In this document: one piece after another, positions 6,933 to 10,407 of the stretch | How the letters are laid out: each line of letters opens with the position of its first letter | How positions within the stretch are numbered: position 1 is the first letter of the stretch | NCBI GenBank assembly: GCA_013695505.1 | Contig: JACDAH010000298.1 | Span: forward strand, 1 to 10,407 | DNA from: Chloroflexota bacterium | Lineage (GTDB): Bacteria; Chloroflexota; Limnocylindria; Limnocylindrales; CSP1-4 | DNA length: 10,407 nt | Direction: 5' to 3' | The notes under the pieces: model-generated | What the model was told of the DNA's origin: nothing | The model's input: the letters and a program-made list of their open reading frames with translations, nothing else | Databases searched by the model: none | Made by a program: the position numbers and the translations under genes

Positions 6933-7610
6933 ATGATGTCCCGCATGACAGACCTGCGGGTGATCCTCGAGATCGGCAAGAAGCGGCGGGTCGTGGCGGG
7001 TGCGACCGACTGGCCCGGCCTGGATCGCTGGGGCACGTCGGAGAAGGATGCGCTCGCGAAGATGTGGTCGTACATCCCGCGGTACGCCGGCGTGGCTGAG
7101 CGAGCCGGCCTGACGACCGAGTTCCGGCGGGCGACCGACATCGAGGTGGTCGAGCGCGTGCCCGGGTCGAGCTCGACGGACTTCTGGGGCGTCGCCCACG
7201 TGCCGTCGGCGTTCGAGCGTGAAGCGATCTCTGCCGCGGAGCTGGGCCGTCGACTCGAGCTGCTCCGGGCCTGCTGGGCCGAGTTCGACGCCGTCGCCGC
7301 CCGGGTCTCGGCCGAGCTGCGTCCATCGGGTCGGAGCGGCGGGCGGCCCAAGACCTCGATCATCCGCCACACCTACGGCACCGAGCCCGACCAGTTCTCG
7401 CGCAAGGTCGAGGTCCGGACGCCCCTGGATACCGTGCTCACGCCTGAAAACCGGACGTCGCATCGGCGAGCGTACCTGGATGCAATCCGCGCGTATCACA
7501 CCGAGGGCAGGCCCGCCCGGACGTGGCCGCTCCCATTTCTCGTCCGCCGGACCGCGCACCACCTCATGGACCATGCCTGGGAGATGGAGGACCGCGACCT
7601 CGGAGCGTGA
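6933..7610 (+). CDS. Conserved hypothetical with HicB-like N-terminus and DinB-like C-terminus
   Basis: A 225-residue soluble protein. Residues 8-50 (LRVILEIGKKRRVVAGATD, then WPGLDRWG, then SEKDALAKMWSYIPRY) read like the beta-beta-beta-alpha unit of HicB-type proteins. The helical remainder resembles DinB/DUF664 four-helix proteins. IIRHTYGTE (143-151, His146) and RRTAHHLMDHAWEMEDRD (205-222, His209/His210 and His214) place histidines where DinB-like proteins bind metal. I recall a family of actinobacterial and chloroflexal hypotheticals with the same order (WPG motif, a VVER segment, GGR segment, DHAWE-EDR end), but no function is established. Three in-frame ATGs lie at 6933, 6936 and 6945, and none has a strong ribosome site. 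6945 (MTDLRVILE) is an equally likely start. It converges on the DUF6508 gene. Confidence 0.82.
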   Translation: MMSRMTDLRVILEIGKKRRVVAGATDWPGLDRWGTSEKDALAKMWSYIPRYAGVAERAGLTTEFRRATDIEVVERVPGSSSTDFWGVAHVPSAFEREAISAAELGRRLELLRACWAEFDAVAARVSAELRPSGRSGGRPKTSIIRHTYGTEPDQFSRKVEVRTPLDTVLTPENRTSHRRAYLDAIRAYHTEGRPARTWPLPFLVRRTAHHLMDHAWEMEDRDLGA

Positions 7611-7614
7611 AAGC

Positions 7615-7634
7615 GCTGCGAGCCTTCTCGCGGC
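7615..7634 (+). terminator. Hairpin 1 in the convergent gap, possible terminator
   Basis: GCTGCGAG (7615-7622) pairs with CTCGCGGC (7627-7634) around a 4-base CCTT loop, giving an 8-bp stem with one U-G pair on the plus-strand transcript. It begins 5 bases after the stop of the HicB/DinB-like gene. No T tract follows. Confidence 0.4.
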
Positions 7635-7636
7635 AA

Positions 7637-7660
7637 CGTCCATCGGCCCGGCGATGGGCG
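7637..7660 (+). terminator. Hairpin 2 in the convergent gap, possible terminator
   Basis: CGTCCATCG (7637-7645) pairs with CGATGGGCG (7652-7660) around a 6-base loop, a 9-bp stem with one U-G pair in plus-strand RNA (an A-C mismatch in minus-strand RNA). It follows hairpin 1 by two bases and lies 10 bases from the minus-strand stop at 7670. The pair could separate the two convergent transcripts. Confidence 0.4.
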
Positions 7661-7669
7661 CACGTTCGC

Positions 7670-8074
7670 TCAGGAGCCTTCGGCCGCCGCCACGAGGGCC
7701 GCGGCTCGCCGCCCGATCCGAGCGAGCAATCCCGACTCGAACGCGCCCGCGATCGAACCCTCCGAGAACCGGTCCGACCGAACGATCGCGGTCAGCAGGC
7801 GACTCAGCTGATCGGCCGTGGCGGTCGCGATCGCATCCGGATCGTCGCGGAGACGACGGCCCTCCGGCTCGTCGAGCCAGGAGCACCAGTCGAATACGCT
7901 GATCCAGCGTCCTGCCGCCACGGCCGCCAGGAAGGCTTCCCCGACCGGCCCGAACACGTAATACCCGAGGCTTCCGACGCCGTCGCGCGGCGCGGGGACC
8001 TCCCAGTGCCCGAAGTCTGCCGCCGGCGACTCGAGGAGTGGCGCCAGATCGGCGAGCGCGCGAAGTCGATCCAT
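7670..8074 (-). CDS. DUF6508 family protein
   Basis: A 134-residue soluble protein that I recognise as DUF6508, a family of unknown function. Diagnostic features are the aromatic segment SVFDWCSWLDE (59-69), followed by ATATADQLSRLLTAIVRSDRF (83-103) and SEGSIAGAFESGLLARI (104-120). No catalytic motif or membrane segment is apparent. The ATG at 8074 was chosen because the family-like sequence starts there and a -10-like TATCTT lies 8 bases upstream. The longer frame to 8203 adds 43 Arg/Pro-rich residues that would overlap the start of the divergent gene. It appears to be a single-gene unit, divergent from the cyclic-nucleotide-binding gene and convergent with the HicB/DinB-like gene. Confidence 0.85.
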   Translation of the reverse strand: MDRLRALADLAPLLESPAADFGHWEVPAPRDGVGSLGYYVFGPVGEAFLAAVAAGRWISVFDWCSWLDEPEGRRLRDDPDAIATATADQLSRLLTAIVRSDRFSEGSIAGAFESGLLARIGRRAAALVAAAEGS

Positions 8075-8082
8075 CCTGGAAC

Positions 8083-8088
8083 AAGATA
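8083..8088 (-). promoter_or_regulatory. Probable -10 box, leaderless start of the DUF6508 gene
   Basis: On the minus strand TATCTT ends 8 bases before the ATG at 8074. There is no good Shine-Dalgarno sequence (only CCAGG directly abutting the ATG). Hexamer and spacing match the element before the propeller gene at 3023-3028, which suggests transcription starts at or near the ATG. Confidence 0.42.
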
Positions 8089-8144
8089 GTGGACCCACCC
8101 GGACCTGAGCCGCCGGACCTTGCGTCGACCTGGATCGCGGTGGA

Positions 8145-8158
8145 GACGCGTTGGCGTC
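8145..8158. promoter_or_regulatory. Short palindrome in the divergent promoter region, possible operator
   Basis: GACGC (8145-8149) and GCGTC (8154-8158) flank GTTG. The site is about 43-57 bases upstream of the start at 8202, in the 127-base gap between two divergent genes. It could bind a regulator of either gene. The arms are short. Confidence 0.2.
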
Positions 8159-8201
8159 ATGATGGCCGCTCCGGGGACGCGGCAATCGGAGGGGCATGGC
8201 C

Positions 8202-9209
8202 ATGGCACGCGAGCGACACGAATCGAGCGTGACTTCAGTTTCGTGGATTCCGTCGGAGGCGATCGAGGGGTTGTCGAAGATCCCGTTCGAGATGGGAGTG
8301 ACTCACTACGACCAGCCGCCGCCTGATCGCCTGGTGGACCTCGAGGAGCTTCGGCGCACCGACCGCTGCCGCGAGGCAAACGAGCTCCGCGCGTTCGTCG
8401 AGGTCGAGGATGGCCGGATCGTCGGCAACGGCTACCTCGGCCGGGGCCACATCGGAGCCACGACCGTTCGGATCGGCCCGGCGGCGATCCGATTTCCGGC
8501 CCTCCACATGCCCGACATCCAGCAGCCCCCGGAGGCCGGACCAACCTCGGTCACGTTCGTCCAGACCGTCGGTGGTCGGATGGGAATTCCGACGCCCCGG
8601 CCGGTCGCGCGCAAGCCGTTCATCCAGTTCTGGCCGTCATTGGCGTGGACGACGCTCGAGCTGACGATCAACGCGGACGGCTCGGCCGCCCATCGGCTCG
8701 TCGGAGCCAGTCCGTTCCCGCGTCACTGGATCTACGACGAGGATGGGATCCTCGTCGAGAAGTCGGGCGTGGTCGACTTCAGCAAGTGGGCCGGCGAGGC
8801 GTTTGGCGCCCGCACGCCCTGGGGCGAGGTCGACTCGCCGGCCGTCGTCAGCGCGGTCGAGTCCGAGCTCGAGCGCGCGATGTCGGCGCAGATCATGCAG
8901 AAAGGAGCCAAGCCTGCAGTCCGCCAGCTCGCCGAAGGAGCGACGTTGACGACGCAGGGTGAGGCGGCGACCGAGGTCTACCTGATCCTCGACGGTGTCT
9001 TCGCCGTGGAGGTGAACGGCGAGCCGATCGCCGAGATCGGTCCCGGCGCGGTGGTCGGTGAGCGCGCCGCGCTCGAGGGCGGGGTTCGCACCGCCACGCT
9101 CCGGGCGGTCACGAAGGCCCGGGTAGCGGAGGCCGCGCCCGGCCAGCTCCGACCGGTCGAGATGGACATGCTGGCCGAGACGCACCGCCGTGAGCACGCC
9201 GACGCGTGA
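8202..9209 (+). CDS. Cyclic-nucleotide-binding domain protein with a conserved uncharacterised N-terminal domain
   Basis: A 335-residue soluble protein. Residues about 238-315 form a CRP-like cyclic-nucleotide-binding domain: LAEGATLTTQGEAATEVYLI, then a DGVFAVEV strand pair and a phosphate-binding cassette GERAALEGGVRTATL (286-300). Glu287 and Arg296 stand where CRP contacts the cyclic phosphate and ribose, so ligand binding looks intact. There is no helix-turn-helix, so it is not a CRP-type activator. Residues 1-235 form a separate domain with recognisable blocks HYDQPPPDRL (35-44), FVQTVGGRMG (119-128) and GASPFPRHWIYDE (168-180). I recall the same blocks in actinobacterial relatives, but no function is assigned. 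The start at 8202 leaves 9 bases to GGAGG (8188-8192); the ATG at 8196 is only 3 bases away. The stop overlaps the GTG of the next gene, suggesting coupled translation and joint function. Confidence 0.92.
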   Translation: MARERHESSVTSVSWIPSEAIEGLSKIPFEMGVTHYDQPPPDRLVDLEELRRTDRCREANELRAFVEVEDGRIVGNGYLGRGHIGATTVRIGPAAIRFPALHMPDIQQPPEAGPTSVTFVQTVGGRMGIPTPRPVARKPFIQFWPSLAWTTLELTINADGSAAHRLVGASPFPRHWIYDEDGILVEKSGVVDFSKWAGEAFGARTPWGEVDSPAVVSAVESELERAMSAQIMQKGAKPAVRQLAEGATLTTQGEAATEVYLILDGVFAVEVNGEPIAEIGPGAVVGERAALEGGVRTATLRAVTKARVAEAAPGQLRPVEMDMLAETHRREHADA

Positions 9210-9874
9210 ATCGATCTGGACGGCACGGCTATGCAGTCGGCCGTGACGCGCCGCGACCGTTGATCGGACCGAACGAGGCGAGCGCAATCAGGATCGTGCC
9301 CGCGAACGAGGCATTCAGCGAGGAACTGCTCGCCATCTTCGGCAACCGCGGCTACCCGGCCTACTGCCAATGCCAGAAGCTCAAGTTCAAGAATTGGGCA
9401 GAGCGGAAGGCGACCTCCGTCTCGGAGCGCATGGAACGCTTGCAGGAGCAGACCCATTGCGGGTATCCGAGCGCGCGCACGACGAGCGGCCTCGTCGCCT
9501 ACCTCGACGATGAGCCCGTCGGCTGGTGCGCGGTCGAGCCCCGCATCGCGTACAACTTTCGGCACAGCCCGGTCCCGTGGAAGGGGCGCGACGAGGACCG
9601 GGCCGACGACGGCGTCTGGGCGGTCACCTGCTTCGTCACCCGGGCGGGATTCCGGCGACGGGGCGTCAGCCGGGCCCTCGCCCGCGCGACGGTCGACTTC
9701 GCCCGGGACCGCGGCGCGCGCGCTCTCGAGGGCTACCCCATGCTCGTCGAGCCGGGCGAAGAGATCACGTGGGGCGAGAACAATGTCGGCGTCCGGAGCA
9801 TCTTCGCCAACGCCGGCTTCGAAGAGATCAGCCACCCGACCCTGCGACGGGTCGTGATGCGGATCGACTTCTAG
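9206..9874 (+). CDS. GNAT family N-acetyltransferase
   Basis: A 222-residue GNAT-fold enzyme, expected to transfer acetyl from acetyl-CoA to an amine on a small molecule or protein. The acetyl-CoA pyrophosphate loop is RRRGVSRAL (150-158; R/Q-x-x-G-x-G/A form), preceded by the strand AVTCFVTRAGF (139-149). NNVGVRSIFANAGFEEI (192-208) is the usual GNAT C-terminal helix and strand. An unusual CQC pair (Cys54, Cys56) lies near the N-terminus. The GTG start overlaps the preceding TGA (GTGA) and has no Shine-Dalgarno of its own, which fits reinitiation after the cyclic-nucleotide-binding gene. Homology-like sequence begins near residue 28 (IRIVPANEAF), so a TTG at 9260 is an alternative start. The substrate is unknown. 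The neighbour suggests possible cyclic-nucleotide control. Confidence 0.9.
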   Translation: MNRSGRHGYAVGRDAPRPLIGPNEASAIRIVPANEAFSEELLAIFGNRGYPAYCQCQKLKFKNWAERKATSVSERMERLQEQTHCGYPSARTTSGLVAYLDDEPVGWCAVEPRIAYNFRHSPVPWKGRDEDRADDGVWAVTCFVTRAGFRRRGVSRALARATVDFARDRGARALEGYPMLVEPGEEITWGENNVGVRSIFANAGFEEISHPTLRRVVMRIDF

Positions 9875-9918
9875 GTCGCCCCGTCTCGCTCGTCGCGGAC
9901 GACCTCGTCCATTCATAT

Positions 9919-9968
9919 CCCGCGCTGCGGGCGGGCTGAGGGCTCCGAACAGCGCCGGCCGGTCGGAG
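9919..9968. terminator. Weak hairpins in the convergent gap between GNAT and GntR genes
   Basis: Two small inverted repeats lie in the 134-base convergent gap. CCCGC (9919-9923) pairs with GCGGG (9927-9931), and CTCCGA (9943-9948) pairs with TCGGAG (9963-9968) around a GC-rich 14-base loop. They may end transcription from either side. No T tract accompanies them. Confidence 0.28.
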
Positions 9969-10008
9969 TCGCAGATCGGCTTCGCCGGCAGTGACAGACC
10001 GGCGTGGC

Positions 10009-10407
10009 CTAGCTGCCGCCTCCCTCCCACACTCCGCCGGCCAGGACGGTGGTGCGAAACGCATAGCGATCGCCACGGTTCAGGTGCCGGGCGAACTCGA
10101 ACGGCTCGCCGTACTGGTCGAACACGGTCTCGGACAGCTCCAGGAGCGGGTCACCGGCGGTGAGCCCGAGGAGGTCCGCGGTCCGTTCGTTGGTCGAGGT
10201 GGCCCGCAGGAGGCACTCGGCCCGTGAGGGTGCGATCCCCTTGATCTCGCGGATCGTCTGATAGAGCGAGCGACCGGAGAAGTCCAGCCCGACCAGGCCC
10301 GGGATCAGCGACGGCACGAGGACCGAGAGATCGAGCGACAACGGCGCGGACTCGACGATCCGGACCCGTTCCAGCTCGAACACTTGGCTGCCGAGCGGGA
10401 TCCGGAG
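10009..10407 (-). CDS. GntR/HutC-family transcriptional regulator, UTRA domain (partial, cut by right edge)
   Basis: The visible 132 residues are the C-terminal effector-binding UTRA domain of a HutC-type GntR regulator. Recognisable segments are VFELERVRI (9-17), VPSLIPGL (31-38), SLYQTIREIKGIAPSRAE (47-64), NERTADLLGLTAGDPLLEL (73-91) and YGEPFEFARHLNRGDRYAFR (99-118), the last being the typical closing strand. The frame is open to the window edge, so the N-terminal winged helix-turn-helix lies outside. UTRA regulators usually sense a small molecule, such as a sugar phosphate or amino acid derivative, and repress nearby uptake or catabolic genes. Those targets are not visible here and the only neighbour is the convergent GNAT gene. 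A GTG at 10383 is internal, not the start. Confidence 0.93.
   Translation of the reverse strand, partial: LRIPLGSQVFELERVRIVESAPLSLDLSVLVPSLIPGLVGLDFSGRSLYQTIREIKGIAPSRAECLLRATSTNERTADLLGLTAGDPLLELSETVFDQYGEPFEFARHLNRGDRYAFRTTVLAGGVWEGGGS

Noticed and set aside
6915..8084. 389-codon minus-strand open frame spanning two loci
   Set aside because: It runs antisense through the HicB/DinB-like gene and out of frame through DUF6508. Its composition is Arg/Gly/Pro-rich with no motif.
8196..9874. CRP-family transcription factor
   Set aside because: The nucleotide-binding domain is at the C-terminus, followed by only a short tail with no helix-turn-helix.
1..10407. CRISPR array, tRNA, rRNA, IS element or prophage
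   Set aside because: I saw no regularly spaced repeats, no tRNA-like cloverleaf, no transposase or integrase motif and no terminal inverted repeats with target duplications.

Overview
This window is 10.4 kb of GC-rich bacterial chromosome with tightly packed genes, short intergenic gaps, some GTG starts and strong GC bias at third codon positions. The families present point to a high-GC soil or freshwater bacterium, Chloroflexota or Actinomycetota. They include a short UvrA-like ATPase, a UTRA regulator, DUF6508, a DinB-like hypothetical and a single-pass PD40 propeller with Ser/Pro-rich linkers. The phylum is inferred from gene content only. I see no tRNA, rRNA, CRISPR array, insertion sequence or phage gene.

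Left third, mostly minus strand. A possible gene start runs off the left edge (55 to 1). Upstream of it in the same direction lie a berberine-bridge-type FAD-linked oxidoreductase (1613 to 201) and a squalene-cyclase-like alpha-barrel protein of unknown function (2694 to 1765). Between the latter and the next plus-strand gene is the C-terminal half of a PIN-domain (VapC-like) ribonuclease gene, now lacking its 5' half (3027 to 2794).

Middle, plus strand. A membrane-anchored WD40/TolB-like propeller protein (3036-4490) is followed 47 bp later by a 768-residue UvrA-like tandem ABC ATPase that lacks the UvrB-binding domain (4538-6844). A conserved hypothetical with a HicB-like start and DinB-like end follows (6933-7610). 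It converges on a minus-strand DUF6508 protein (8074 to 7670), with two hairpins in the 59-bp gap.

Right third. Divergent from the DUF6508 gene is a cyclic-nucleotide-binding protein (8202-9209). Its stop codon overlaps the start of a GNAT acetyltransferase (9206-9874), forming a probable two-gene operon. The window closes with the UTRA (effector) domain of a GntR/HutC regulator entering from the right edge on the minus strand.

The genes look like independent accessory or housekeeping units, not one pathway. The only clear operon is the cyclic-nucleotide sensor plus acetyltransferase pair, which is the most promising functional unit. Two genes have the same TATCTT box 7-8 bases before their ATG and no Shine-Dalgarno sequence, which suggests leaderless transcripts.
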